A stretch of 64,000 bases of DNA from assembly GCF_017874615.1 (NCBI RefSeq), contig NZ_JAGIKV010000025.1, forward strand, positions 1-64,000, read 5' to 3'. The translations under genes and the position numbers were made by a program. Positions within the stretch are counted from its first letter, which is position 1; each line of letters starts with the position of its first letter. This DNA comes from Paenibacillus xylanexedens (lineage in GTDB: Bacteria; Bacillota; Bacilli; Paenibacillales; Paenibacillaceae). Shown piece by piece: positions 42,375 through 52,071 of the stretch. Below the pieces are notes generated by a model. That model made no database searches and was not told the origin of the DNA. It saw only the letters and a list, made by a program, of their open reading frames with translations.

Positions 42375-44264
42375 ATGAAGGCGGATTTGCGCAAAGTTAT
42401 GCAGGAACGGGTTCTCGTTGGAGATGGGGCCATGGGAACATTTCTGTACCAAATGGGGTTCCCGGTGGGGATTTCATATGAAGAATTAAACTTGATTTCA
42501 CCTGAAGTAGTGGCGGATGTACATCGCCGTTATCGGGATGCAGGTACAGAAATATTTGAAACAAATACGTATTCTGCCAATTACGACAAGTTGTCCAAGT
42601 TCGGTCTGGAGTCCAAGGTGGAGGACGTGAACCGTGCCGGTGTACGCATTGCCAAAGAGGTAGCTGGAGATACCGGTTATGTGCTTGGTGCAGTTGGTTC
42701 CATTCGAGGTGGCAAGCGGACAAACGTGTCAACGAGTGAACTGAAACGCTTTTATCAACAACAGATCTCTGCACTGCTAGATGAAGGCGTGGATGGCATT
42801 TTGCTTGAGACCTTCTATGATATCGAGGAAATGGATATTGCTCTTTTGCAAGCGCGCAAGCTAAGTGATCTGCCTGTGATTGGACAGTTCGCGGTAGAGG
42901 ATGTAGGACACACACTGGACGGATATACGATGCCTGAAGCCTTCCGGATTATGCGGGAGCAGGGTGCGGATGTAATTGGTTTTAACTGTCGCTCAGGTCC
43001 TAACGGGATTATGCGTGCCATGGAAACCGTCTCGGGACGAATTGGTATTCCAATGTCCGTCTACCCGAACGCGGGTGCCGCAGATTATGTAGATGGTCAG
43101 TTCCGTTATGGTGCGACTCCGGAGTACTTTGGTCAGACGGCAGTGCAATTTGCTGAACTGGGAGCTCGTATTATCGGCGGTTGCTGTGGTACGACACCTG
43201 ATCATATTACCGCTATGAAAGAGGCGCTTGCTGACTATGTGCCTTCGCCTATTCTGGAGCCTGATCCGTCAGAATCCAAACCGCGTATTGTGTTGCATGA
43301 AAATGTGGATGAGCGTTCCGGACGTGGCGGACAGCCTACGATCGTTGATCTGGTCAAGCATCGTCACACCGTTATCGTTGAACTTGACCCGCCACGTGAC
43401 TTGGACATTGCCAAGTTCATGAAAGGTGCCGAGACACTGAAAGCAGCCGGAGCCGATGCCCTGACACTGGCCGATAATTCACTCGCGGTTACACGCATGA
43501 GCAACATGGCGCTGGGTCACCTCGTTCAGGATCGCACGGGCCTTCGTCCACTGGTGCATATTGCCTGCCGTGACCGGAATCTGATTGGAACACAGTCCCA
43601 CATGATGGGATTTGATGCTTTGAGTATTAATCATGTACTGGCTGTAACAGGAGATCCTGCAAGGTTTGGTGATCTGCCTGGCTCGAGCTCGGTATACGAT
43701 CTGACTTCTTTTGAAATCATACGCATGATCAAACAGTTGAACGATGGAGTGGCTTTCTCAGGTAAACCGCTGAAGCAAAAAGCTGGTTTTGTCATCGGAG
43801 CAGCATTTAATCCTAATGTGAAATATTTGGAGAAAGCTGTACAACGTCTGGAGAAGAAAATTGCCTCTGGCGCTGATTACATCATGACACAACCGATCTA
43901 TGATCCTGAGTTGATTGTAGCAATGCACGAAGCGACCAAACATCTGGATGTGCCCATTTTTGTAGGTGTAATGCCGCTAGCGAGTGGACGGAATGCAGAG
44001 TATCTGCACAACGAGGTTCCCGGAATCCAGCTTTCGGATGAAGTGCGTTCCCGTATGGCAGGTCTGGAAGGCGAAGAAGGCCGTGCGATGGGAGTAAAAA
44101 TTGCCAAAGAACTGCTGGACGTAGCAACAGCGCATTTCAAAGGCATCTATCTTATGACACCGTTTATGTTCTACGGCATGACGGCCGAACTGACTCAATA
44201 CGTATGGGAGAAGTCAGAGCATCAATGTCCTACTTGTTTCAACCCTAATAATCAATTACAATAG
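42375..44264 (+). CDS. Bifunctional homocysteine S-methyltransferase / 5,10-methylenetetrahydrofolate reductase (YitJ-like)
   Basis: A 629-residue fusion. The N-terminal half (1-300) is a zinc homocysteine methyltransferase (LVGDGAMGTFLYQMG, GFNCRSGPNG, IIGGCCGTTPDH with the ligand cysteines). The C-terminal half is a MTHFR flavoprotein barrel (TVIVELDPPRDLD, SINHVLAVTGDPARFGD, YIMTQPIYDPELI). It makes methyl-THF and uses it or a methyl donor for methionine synthesis. B. subtilis yitJ is controlled by an S-box; I looked at 42205-42374 and found no SAM-riboswitch core. The gene ends 19 bases before yicC. Confidence 0.92.
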   Translation: MKADLRKVMQERVLVGDGAMGTFLYQMGFPVGISYEELNLISPEVVADVHRRYRDAGTEIFETNTYSANYDKLSKFGLESKVEDVNRAGVRIAKEVAGDTGYVLGAVGSIRGGKRTNVSTSELKRFYQQQISALLDEGVDGILLETFYDIEEMDIALLQARKLSDLPVIGQFAVEDVGHTLDGYTMPEAFRIMREQGADVIGFNCRSGPNGIMRAMETVSGRIGIPMSVYPNAGAADYVDGQFRYGATPEYFGQTAVQFAELGARIIGGCCGTTPDHITAMKEALADYVPSPILEPDPSESKPRIVLHENVDERSGRGGQPTIVDLVKHRHTVIVELDPPRDLDIAKFMKGAETLKAAGADALTLADNSLAVTRMSNMALGHLVQDRTGLRPLVHIACRDRNLIGTQSHMMGFDALSINHVLAVTGDPARFGDLPGSSSVYDLTSFEIIRMIKQLNDGVAFSGKPLKQKAGFVIGAAFNPNVKYLEKAVQRLEKKIASGADYIMTQPIYDPELIVAMHEATKHLDVPIFVGVMPLASGRNAEYLHNEVPGIQLSDEVRSRMAGLEGEEGRAMGVKIAKELLDVATAHFKGIYLMTPFMFYGMTAELTQYVWEKSEHQCPTCFNPNNQLQ

Positions 44265-44283
44265 TAAAACGGATGTGATGCCG

Positions 44284-45183
44284 ATGTCATTCAGTATGAC
44301 CGGATACGGTCAATCCGCCTTTCATTTTGGCGGCTATAAGGTACAATTAGAGATCAAATCTGTTAATCATCGTTATTGCGAAGTGATGATGCGTCTGCCA
44401 AGAGAGTGGACGTATTATGAAGACGGTTTGAGGAAGATCGTACAGAGTCGTTTGAAACGTGGGCGGATTGATGTTTATGTAATGAAAGAAAAAGAGGAAG
44501 ACCAGGCTCTTCCCGCTGTTCTGAATGAACAGACGGTCAGGGCCTATCTGCAGGCTGCAGAGCAACTGGAGACCCAATATGGAATGCAGGGCAAACCAAG
44601 TATTGTGGATATGCTTGGGCTGCCGGACGTCATGGTTCATTCGGATGGGACAAGTTCCATTCCCGAAGAGCAGAAGGACGAATGGGAGCGAGTTCTGCAA
44701 GAAGGATTGAAAGAGGCTCTGTCCAGCCTTGAACAGATGCGCGCTCGCGAGGGTCTTCATCTGGCCAGTGATCTGGAACGGCGGATTACCCGTCTGGAGT
44801 CACTGCATACCGAGATGCTTGATCTTGCACCGACTGTGGTAAGTGATTACCGCAACAAGCTAAGACAAAGGCTTACGGAAATGCAGGAAGAAGGCTCTTT
44901 CCCTTTTGATGAGCATAAATTGGGTATGGAAATTGCAATGTTTGCCGATCGTTCTAACATAGAAGAGGAGCTTACGCGTCTACAGAGTCACTTTGGACAG
45001 AGCAGGGAACTGCTGAAGAGTGATGAGCCCGTAGGTCGTAAGTTGGACTTTCTAATTCAAGAGATGAATCGGGAAGTCAATACGATTGGATCAAAAGCCA
45101 ACCATTTGGCTCTGGTGAATCGTGTTGTCGAGATGAAGGCGGAACTGGAGAAAATTCGTGAGCAAGCTGCGAATATCGAATGA
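44284..45183 (+). CDS. yicC: YicC/YloC family endoribonuclease
   Basis: A 299-residue protein with start MSFSMTGYGQSAF and the EIKSVNHRYCEVMMRLP motif. The C-terminal DUF1732 region contains EMNREVNTIGSKAN. E. coli YicC is reported as an RNase acting with PNPase on small RNAs; the role is inferred. GTG 44275 and ATG 44278 are in frame, but GGATGTG is best spaced for the ATG at 44284. First of yicC-remA-gmk-rpoZ, as in Bacillus. Confidence 0.9.
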   Translation: MSFSMTGYGQSAFHFGGYKVQLEIKSVNHRYCEVMMRLPREWTYYEDGLRKIVQSRLKRGRIDVYVMKEKEEDQALPAVLNEQTVRAYLQAAEQLETQYGMQGKPSIVDMLGLPDVMVHSDGTSSIPEEQKDEWERVLQEGLKEALSSLEQMRAREGLHLASDLERRITRLESLHTEMLDLAPTVVSDYRNKLRQRLTEMQEEGSFPFDEHKLGMEIAMFADRSNIEEELTRLQSHFGQSRELLKSDEPVGRKLDFLIQEMNREVNTIGSKANHLALVNRVVEMKAELEKIREQAANIE

Positions 45184-45234
45184 ACGGCCACATTTCGGCA
45201 AAAGAGTCGCATGTATAGGGGGAAGAACCTGATT

Positions 45235-45495
45235 ATGGCAATCAAACTCATTAACATTGGATTCGGTAACATCGTATCGGCGAACCGGATTATATCCATC
45301 GTGAGTCCGGAATCGGCGCCGATCAAGAGAATTATACAAGAGGCAAGAGATCGTCACATGCTGATTGATGCAACTTACGGAAGACGTACTCGTGCCGTAA
45401 TTATTACGGATAGCGATCATGTCATTTTGTCTGCAGTTCAGCCTGAGACGGTCGCCCATCGTCTTTCTTCGAAAGATGATGATAACGACGAATAA
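45235..45495 (+). CDS. remA: Extracellular matrix regulator RemA (DUF370)
   Basis: An 86-residue DNA-binding protein that forms ring-shaped oligomers and activates biofilm matrix and osmoprotection genes in B. subtilis. The sequence is highly characteristic: MAIKLINIGFGNIVSANRII, VSPESAPIKRIIQEARDR, DATYGRRTRAVIITDS. AGGGGGAAG marks the start. Located directly before gmk. Confidence 0.95.
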   Translation: MAIKLINIGFGNIVSANRIISIVSPESAPIKRIIQEARDRHMLIDATYGRRTRAVIITDSDHVILSAVQPETVAHRLSSKDDDNDE

Positions 45496-45508
45496 AATGG
45501 AGTGTAAT

Positions 45509-46081
45509 ATGTCTAAGGGATTACTGGTAGTGTTGTCCGGCCCATCTGGGGTCGGGAAGGGTACTGTATGCAGCGCTTTGCGCAAACGGGTGCCGGAATT
45601 GATCTATTCCGTATCGGCGACAACCCGTCAGCCTCGTCTGGGTGAAGAACATGGTGTGAACTATTTCTTCAGAAGTCATGAAGAGTTCTTGAACATGATT
45701 GCTGAAGATCAATTGTTGGAACATGCGGAGTATGTTGGTAATTATTACGGAACACCGCGTGATTTTGTGGAGAAAACGATTAACGAAGGCCGCGACATCA
45801 TTCTGGAGATTGAGGTTCAAGGCGCGTTAAAAGTGAAAGAGAAATTCCCGGAAGGGATCTTTGTTTTCCTGCTTCCTCCTTCATTGGACGAGCTGAAAGA
45901 TCGCATTCAGGGCCGTGGTACCGAAAGCCAAGCGACCATTGATCACCGGATGTCCGTGGCGGTTGATGAGATCAGTCTGCTGGAGCAGTATGATTACGCT
46001 GTTGTTAATGATGAAATTGATTTGGCGTGCAAGAGAATAGAAAGCATCATAATCGCCGAACATTGTAAGATCAATAAATAA
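45509..46081 (+). CDS. gmk: Guanylate kinase
   Basis: Phosphorylates GMP to GDP; 190 residues. P-loop VLSGPSGVGKGTVCSAL; GMP-binding SVSATTRQPRLGEEHGVNYFF; lid segment with RIQGRGTES. The ATG at 45509 follows GGAGTG 13 bases after the remA stop; the frame is open further upstream but overlaps remA. Confidence 0.96.
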   Translation: MSKGLLVVLSGPSGVGKGTVCSALRKRVPELIYSVSATTRQPRLGEEHGVNYFFRSHEEFLNMIAEDQLLEHAEYVGNYYGTPRDFVEKTINEGRDIILEIEVQGALKVKEKFPEGIFVFLLPPSLDELKDRIQGRGTESQATIDHRMSVAVDEISLLEQYDYAVVNDEIDLACKRIESIIIAEHCKINK

Positions 46082-46238
46082 TCCCTTTTGCCGCTGCAGA
46101 GTTGCGATATAAGTGGGGCAGTTGTCATATCATATACTGAGCACTCCTTCTCGGAATGCCCGGGTGTGAAGACATGCCACATCAGTTCTGTCAGGCGGCA
46201 ACTTGTGATTATACTAATGCGAAGAGGTGTTTGTTAAT

Positions 46239-46451
46239 ATGCTGTATCCTTCTATTGATGAAATGATGAACAAAGTCGACAGCAAGTATTCCCTTGTTGT
46301 TGCTGCTTCCCGCCGGGCTAGACAGCTACGTGAAGGTGAAAAAACGGATTTAAGAGGTGCGAGATCCCATAAACAAGTTGGCGTTGCACTGGAAGAAATC
46401 TATGGAGACCTGCTCGTTGTCATCAAAGGACAGGACGAAGAAGAAGAGTAA
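46239..46451 (+). CDS. rpoZ: RNA polymerase omega subunit
   Basis: 70 residues: MLYPSIDEMMNKVDSKYSLV, AASRRARQLREG, HKQVGVALEEI. It stabilises the beta-prime subunit. GAGGTG precedes the ATG. A 157-base gap from gmk has no other gene. Confidence 0.94.
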   Translation: MLYPSIDEMMNKVDSKYSLVVAASRRARQLREGEKTDLRGARSHKQVGVALEEIYGDLLVVIKGQDEEEE

Positions 46452-46501
46452 GCCGCCTGCGGCTGCTCTTCAACTGCATACGGCGCAAGCCGGATTAATT
46501 G

Positions 46502-46527
46502 ACAACCGCGAGGTTGTTATTTTTTTA
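46502..46527 (+). terminator. Intrinsic terminator after rpoZ
   Basis: ACAACC-GCGA-GGTTGT followed by a T-rich tract. Confidence 0.75.
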
Positions 46528-46613
46528 CGAATCAATCAATTTCATAACTCATTAAATTATCGTTTTTGTAACTAAATATAGACAAATTGAATCGTTTTGA
46601 TCTATATCTAGCC

Positions 46614-46642
46614 TTGATTGAAGCAACTAAAGGTATTATGAT
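46614..46642 (+). promoter_or_regulatory. Promoter for coaBC and downstream genes
   Basis: TTGATT (46614-46619), 17 bases, TATGAT (46637-46642). Confidence 0.6.
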
Positions 46643-46711
46643 ATTGATTCCAATAAGCATATTTTAACGGAATCTTCTTTAGACGTCGTATAAATATCGG
46701 GGGAAATAAAC

Positions 46712-47947
46712 ATGTTGAACGGTAAAAAAATCGTGCTTGGTGTGACTGGCGGCATAGCCGCTTACAAAGCGGCAACATTATGCAGCAGACTGGTGCAAAA
46801 GGGAGCGGATGTTCATGTGATCATGACAGCTTCCGCTACACAGTTTATTACCGAATTGACGCTGCAAACGTTGACCCGAAACACCGTATATACCGATACA
46901 TTTGATGAGCGTGAGCCAGCAGTCGTATCTCATATTCATCTGGCCGATCTGGCTGATCTTGTTCTGGTTGCTCCGGCTACAGCCAATGTAATTGCCAAGA
47001 TGGCGCATGGCATGGCAGATGATATGCTCTCAACAACTCTTCTTGCCACGACAGCCCCTGTCATGATTGCTCCAGCGATGAATGTACATATGTATGATCA
47101 TCCAGCTGTAAAGCATAATATGAACCTGCTTGTTGAACGGGGCGCCATGATGATTGAACCGGGTGAAGGTCTGCTTGCGTGTGGATATGTGGGCAAGGGA
47201 CGTCTGGAAGAACCGGAGAGCATTGTGGATGTGGTGGAACGTTTCTTTGAACAGCGCGAGTCTGCAGGCATTAGTCGGCAGGGACAAGCTCCATTGTTAC
47301 AAGGCAAGAAGGTTGTTGTTACGGCTGGAGGTACGATTGAGCGCATTGATCCAGTACGATATATTACGAACGATTCATCTGGCAAAATGGGATTTGCCAT
47401 AGCCGCAGCTGCGCGTGATCTGGGGGCAGATGTGAAATTGGTTATGGGCAATACCCAAGCCAAGCCACCGGAGAACGTTGAGTTGATCCCTGTACAGTCT
47501 GCCCAGGACATGTATGAAGCTGTCACACGCGAGTGGGACGATGCAGATATCGTGGTTAAGGCGGCGGCAGTTGCCGATTATCGTCCAAAGGAAGTTTACA
47601 CCGAGAAGATCAAGAAGAAAGGCGACACGCTGTCGCTCGAACTGGTTAAAAATATAGATATTCTTGAAACGCTGGGCAAACAGAAAACCCATCAGTTTTT
47701 GATTGGTTTTGCTGCGGAGACTCAGTCGGTTGAGATGTATGCACGTGAGAAATTGGAACGGAAAAACTGTGATCTGATCGTAGCCAATGATGTAACCCGC
47801 ACGGGTGCAGGATTTGGAACAGACACCAACGCGGTACATATCTATGACCGGGAAGGTTTGGTGGAGGAGCTTCCAGTGATAGCCAAGGACGATGTGGCTC
47901 ATCGGTTGCTCCGGATTGCGGCGGAGCGCATTGCCGGGAGGAATTAG
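46712..47947 (+). CDS. coaBC: Bifunctional phosphopantothenoylcysteine decarboxylase / phosphopantothenate-cysteine ligase
   Basis: Two steps of coenzyme A synthesis; 411 residues. The CoaC flavoprotein half has GVTGGIAAYKAATL, catalytic HIHLADLAD and PAMNVHMYDHP. The CoaB half has VTAGGTIERIDPVRYITNDSSGKMG and KAAAVADYRP. The start is supported by GGGGGAA. priA begins 4 bases after the stop. Confidence 0.95.
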   Translation: MLNGKKIVLGVTGGIAAYKAATLCSRLVQKGADVHVIMTASATQFITELTLQTLTRNTVYTDTFDEREPAVVSHIHLADLADLVLVAPATANVIAKMAHGMADDMLSTTLLATTAPVMIAPAMNVHMYDHPAVKHNMNLLVERGAMMIEPGEGLLACGYVGKGRLEEPESIVDVVERFFEQRESAGISRQGQAPLLQGKKVVVTAGGTIERIDPVRYITNDSSGKMGFAIAAAARDLGADVKLVMGNTQAKPPENVELIPVQSAQDMYEAVTREWDDADIVVKAAAVADYRPKEVYTEKIKKKGDTLSLELVKNIDILETLGKQKTHQFLIGFAAETQSVEMYAREKLERKNCDLIVANDVTRTGAGFGTDTNAVHIYDREGLVEELPVIAKDDVAHRLLRIAAERIAGRN

Positions 47948-47950
47948 GAT

Positions 47951-50500
47951 ATGGAGATTGCCAAGGTCATAGTCGATGTTCCCGTGAAGGCAACAGACCG
48001 GCCGTTTGATTACCTGGTACCTGAATCGATGAGGGAATGGATCGAGATTGGCAGCCGGGTGGGTGTACCTTTTGGTCATCGGACGGTGCAGGGATTCGTG
48101 ATTGATCTTGTGCCGCGTACCGGAGAGGAAACATTCAAGCTTAAGCAGATTCAGGAGTTACTGGACATTGTTCCCCCGTTGTCAAAGGATTTGGTTGAGT
48201 TGGCCGAATGGATGAGTGGACGTTATGCCAGTAACCGGATTTTGTCATTGCAGGTCATGGTGCCGACGGCATTGAAAGGGAAAGCAGAGCGATACATCTC
48301 GCTGGGAGATGCACTTGATGGACAGATGGCGGGTGCACAACCGGATGATGAGGTGTTATTTGTTTGGGGAGAAGAGTCTACGACTGAGAAAGTACAGCAG
48401 GATATCATCCGTTTTGTCAAAAGTCGGGGTCAGGTACCGCTGCAACAACTGAGTCGAAAATATCCCAATCATGCTGCACTAATTAAGAAATTATTGCTTG
48501 GTGGCGTGCTGCTGGAAAGTCAGGCCATCAAGGACAAGTTGAATAAAAAAACGATGAAGTCCGTTGATCTGGCTGTAGATATTGCTGCTGCTCAGGAAGC
48601 ACTTGCTTCATTCCCGGCGAAAGCACAGCGGCAGAAGGAGATTCTGGCTTTTTTGCTGGAAATGAAAGAACTGCTGCCCATGCCGATGAAAGAAGTGTTA
48701 TCTACACTACAGGTATCGGCCGCGACGATTAAGGGGCTTGAGGAAAAGGGACTGATCGTCACCGAGGACGTTGAGGTCTTTCGTGACCCTTACCAGGGCA
48801 GGACGTTCAAAGCGACTGAACCGCTGGTTCTGACCGATGAGCAAAAACTTGTCTACGACAATATCAATGGCCGATTGCAGGAACAACGTCATGGGGTATT
48901 TTTGTTACATGGTGTTACGGGAAGTGGCAAGACGGAAGTCTATCTTCAAACCATTCAACAATGCATCGAACAAGATCGCCAGGCTATCGTACTGGTGCCC
49001 GAGATTGCACTCACACCACAGATGGTAGAGCGTTTTAAAGGGCGATTTGGGGACCAAGTTGCTGTTATGCACAGTCGTCTGTCTGGCGGTGAACGTTATG
49101 ATGAATGGCGCAAGATTCGTGAGGGTCAGGTGAAGGTTGCGATTGGGGCGCGTTCAGCCGTATTTGCTCCATTCAGTCGGCTTGGGTTGATCATTATGGA
49201 TGAAGAACACGAGACTTCCTACAAACAGGAGGAAACTCCGAAATATCATGCTCGTGATGTTGCGGTAAAAAGAGCACAGCAGCATCAGGCGGTGGTTGTT
49301 CTGGGTTCAGCGACACCTTCGCTGGAAAGTTATTACGCGGCACGCTCGCAGAGTAATGATGATTTTGCACCACTGTTGCTGGAGATGCCAACACGGGCAC
49401 TGGGTAACAAACTGCCTGAAGTGCGGATCGTAGATATGCGTGAAGAGTTGAAGGATGGCAACCGTTCCATGTTCAGCAGGGCTTTGCACAAAGGGCTGGA
49501 GGAGCGCTTGGAACGTGGTGAACAGACGGTACTTCTGCTGAATCGCCGTGGATATTCGACCTTTGTGATGTGCCGAAGTTGTGGATATGTGGCAGGTTGT
49601 CCCGAATGCGATATTTCATTGACGTACCATCAGCGCTCGAATAATCTCCGTTGTCATTACTGCGGGTATGCGGAAGCGGCTCCGGAAGTGTGTCCGGACT
49701 GTGGAAGTGAGCATATTCGATACTTCGGTACAGGTACACAGCGAGTCGAGGAAGAGCTTGCCAAGCTCTTTCCGGGTATTCGGGTCATTCGGATGGATGT
49801 GGATACAACAACGGAAAAAGGGGCGCACGAGAAGCTGCTGAAACAGTTTCGTGAGAAAAAGGCGGATGTATTGCTGGGCACCCAGATGGTTGCGAAGGGA
49901 CTTGATTTCCCGGATGTAACCCTGGTTGGCGTGATAACAGCGGATTCAGCGTTGAATTTACCTGATTTCCGTGCTGCGGAAAAAACGTTTCAGTTATTAA
50001 CACAGGTAGCTGGCCGAGCTGGTCGGCACCAATTGCCTGGTGAGGTGTTTGTTCAGTCCTATACGCCGGAGCACTACTCCATTGGCCATGCGAGTCAGCA
50101 TGACTATGTATCGTTTGTACGTGAGGAACTATTGCACCGCCGCAATTTGCAATATCCGCCTTACTGTCGCCTGATTCTGGTGACCTTTTCGCATGAGCAA
50201 CTTCCAGTATTGATTCGTCTTGCCGAGAACTATACGCGAATACTGAAAGAGAAGGCTAATGCGGCCGGATGGCTCGGCAGTCTGGATCGATTCAGCAATG
50301 ATGCCTTTGATGTACTAGGGCCGGTAGCGTCTCCGATTCCTCGGATCAAGAATAGATACAGATTCCAATGTATGATAAAATGGCGGGGGGATGTAGACGC
50401 CATAGGACTCGCTCTGGCTACGGCCCGGCGCATGGACGATGATGTTCAGGCGCAAAAATTGCTTATTAGTCTGGATGTAGACCCGCAAATGTTAATGTAA
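47951..50500 (+). CDS. priA: Primosomal protein N', replication restart helicase PriA
   Basis: 849-residue SF2 helicase that reloads the replisome at stalled forks. The N-terminal 3'-DNA-binding domain starts VIVDVPVKATDRPFDYLVP. Walker A is HGVTGSGKTEVYL; the DEAH box is IIMDEEHETSYKQ (DEEH). The zinc domain has CRSCGYVAGCPEC and CHYCGYAEAAPEVCPDCG, eight cysteines. Motif VI is QVAGRAGRH. All elements are intact. Tightly coupled to coaBC. Confidence 0.96.
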   Translation: MEIAKVIVDVPVKATDRPFDYLVPESMREWIEIGSRVGVPFGHRTVQGFVIDLVPRTGEETFKLKQIQELLDIVPPLSKDLVELAEWMSGRYASNRILSLQVMVPTALKGKAERYISLGDALDGQMAGAQPDDEVLFVWGEESTTEKVQQDIIRFVKSRGQVPLQQLSRKYPNHAALIKKLLLGGVLLESQAIKDKLNKKTMKSVDLAVDIAAAQEALASFPAKAQRQKEILAFLLEMKELLPMPMKEVLSTLQVSAATIKGLEEKGLIVTEDVEVFRDPYQGRTFKATEPLVLTDEQKLVYDNINGRLQEQRHGVFLLHGVTGSGKTEVYLQTIQQCIEQDRQAIVLVPEIALTPQMVERFKGRFGDQVAVMHSRLSGGERYDEWRKIREGQVKVAIGARSAVFAPFSRLGLIIMDEEHETSYKQEETPKYHARDVAVKRAQQHQAVVVLGSATPSLESYYAARSQSNDDFAPLLLEMPTRALGNKLPEVRIVDMREELKDGNRSMFSRALHKGLEERLERGEQTVLLLNRRGYSTFVMCRSCGYVAGCPECDISLTYHQRSNNLRCHYCGYAEAAPEVCPDCGSEHIRYFGTGTQRVEEELAKLFPGIRVIRMDVDTTTEKGAHEKLLKQFREKKADVLLGTQMVAKGLDFPDVTLVGVITADSALNLPDFRAAEKTFQLLTQVAGRAGRHQLPGEVFVQSYTPEHYSIGHASQHDYVSFVREELLHRRNLQYPPYCRLILVTFSHEQLPVLIRLAENYTRILKEKANAAGWLGSLDRFSNDAFDVLGPVASPIPRIKNRYRFQCMIKWRGDVDAIGLALATARRMDDDVQAQKLLISLDVDPQMLM

Positions 50501-50616
50501 GCATTTTGCAGCAATGCGGATGTAAACAAGCGGTATAAACATAGATTAAAATGAATACCCCAAAAATACAGATATCGTCCTGAAATTATGATGAGGATTA
50601 GGAAGGTGCTTACAAC

Positions 50617-51105
50617 ATGTCGATTCGCATTATCGTGCAAGAACCAGATGAGGTGCTCCACAAGAGAGCCAAAGAAGTAACCAAAATTACACCGAATGTA
50701 CAAAAATTGCTGGATGATATGGCTGATACCATGTACGATGCGGAAGGTGTAGGTCTTGCTGCGCCGCAGGTTGGTATTTTGAAACGTCTGATTGTTATCG
50801 ACGCAGGTGATGAGCAAGGGCTGATCAAGATGATTAACCCGGAGATCATTGCAAGTGAGGGAGAACAATTTGGACCTGAAGGTTGTCTGAGTATCCCTGG
50901 AATTAATGGTGATGTTCGCCGTTTCGAGACCGTTACGGTTAAAGGTCTGGATCGTGAAGGCAAAGAGCTGACTATTACGGGTAGTGGCTTGCTGTCCCGT
51001 GCATTCCAGCATGAGATTGATCATCTGGATGGTGTACTCTTTACGGATGTCGCCGAGAAAGTGTACGAAATTGCAGCCGATCAAACGGGACCGCGTCGTA
51101 ATTAA
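50617..51105 (+). CDS. def: Peptide deformylase
   Basis: Removes the N-formyl group from nascent proteins; 162 residues. Motif 1 GVGLAAPQVG; motif 2 EGCLSIPG with the metal Cys; motif 3 HEIDHLDG. The start follows AGGAAGGTGC. It is followed by fmt after 12 bases, the usual pairing. Confidence 0.96.
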   Translation: MSIRIIVQEPDEVLHKRAKEVTKITPNVQKLLDDMADTMYDAEGVGLAAPQVGILKRLIVIDAGDEQGLIKMINPEIIASEGEQFGPEGCLSIPGINGDVRRFETVTVKGLDREGKELTITGSGLLSRAFQHEIDHLDGVLFTDVAEKVYEIAADQTGPRRN

Positions 51106-51117
51106 GGAGTGATCGAT

Positions 51118-52071
51118 TTGAATATTGTTTTTATGGGAACACCTGAATTTGCAGTTCCTTCTCTCGATATGCTGATGGCAGAGGGGTACAATGTGGTGGG
51201 TGTGGTGACTCAACCTGATAAACCACAGGGACGCAAAAAAATACTTACGCCAACACCGGTTAAGGCCGCGGCAGAACGCCACGGTCTGCCGGTGTTTCAA
51301 CCTGTTAAATTGCGTGATCCGGAAGCGGTAGCCCGCTTGGCTGAATGGAAGCCGGATCTGATCGTGACCGCGGCCTTTGGACAGATTCTGCCCAAAGCTG
51401 TGCTGGATATGCCTGTTCGCGGCTGTGTGAACGTGCATGGCTCTCTTTTACCGAAATATCGGGGAGGAGCCCCGATTCAACGTTCCATTATTAACGGAGA
51501 ATCCGTGACAGGAGTCACATTGATGTATATGGCTGAAGGCCTGGACACCGGGGATATGATCTCGCGTGTGGAACTGCCAATTACGGATGAAGATACATCA
51601 GGATCGATGTTTGATAAATTAAGTGAGGCTGGTTCCAAACTGCTTCAGGCAGAAATGCCACGATTGATTGCAGGCGAGACAATGGCGGTCCCTCAGGATG
51701 ATGCCGAGGCTTCATATGCTCGCAATCTGACTCGGGATGACGAGAAAATGGACTGGAGTCGTACTTCACGCCAACTGTTCAATCAGATTCGTGGTCTTGT
51801 GCCGTTCTCCGGTGCATTTACGATGTGGGATGATCAGGTCTTCAAAGTCTGGGCAACGGCTAACCCCGATCAGGTGGATCTGGCAACTTCTTCGGATGCT
51901 GGACAAGCAGAGCCGGGAACGGTGCTGCAATTGAACAAGGCAGGGATTGAAGTCCGCACAGGCAATGGGTCTCTCTGGTTGACTGAAGTGCAGCCAGCAG
52001 GTAAAAAGGTGATGCAGGCCGCTGACTTTGCTCGCGGTGGTACACTGAAACCTGGAACGGTGCTGCGATGA
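51118..52071 (+). CDS. fmt: Methionyl-tRNA formyltransferase
   Basis: Formylates initiator Met-tRNA; 317 residues. N-terminal NIVFMGTPEFAVPSL; the catalytic region VNVHGSLLPKYRGGAPIQR includes the formyl-folate-site His. The start is a TTG at 51118, chosen because AAGGAG (51104-51109) is 8 bases upstream; the GTG at 51109 overlaps that site. The stop overlaps rsmB by ATGA. Confidence 0.94.
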   Translation: MNIVFMGTPEFAVPSLDMLMAEGYNVVGVVTQPDKPQGRKKILTPTPVKAAAERHGLPVFQPVKLRDPEAVARLAEWKPDLIVTAAFGQILPKAVLDMPVRGCVNVHGSLLPKYRGGAPIQRSIINGESVTGVTLMYMAEGLDTGDMISRVELPITDEDTSGSMFDKLSEAGSKLLQAEMPRLIAGETMAVPQDDAEASYARNLTRDDEKMDWSRTSRQLFNQIRGLVPFSGAFTMWDDQVFKVWATANPDQVDLATSSDAGQAEPGTVLQLNKAGIEVRTGNGSLWLTEVQPAGKKVMQAADFARGGTLKPGTVLR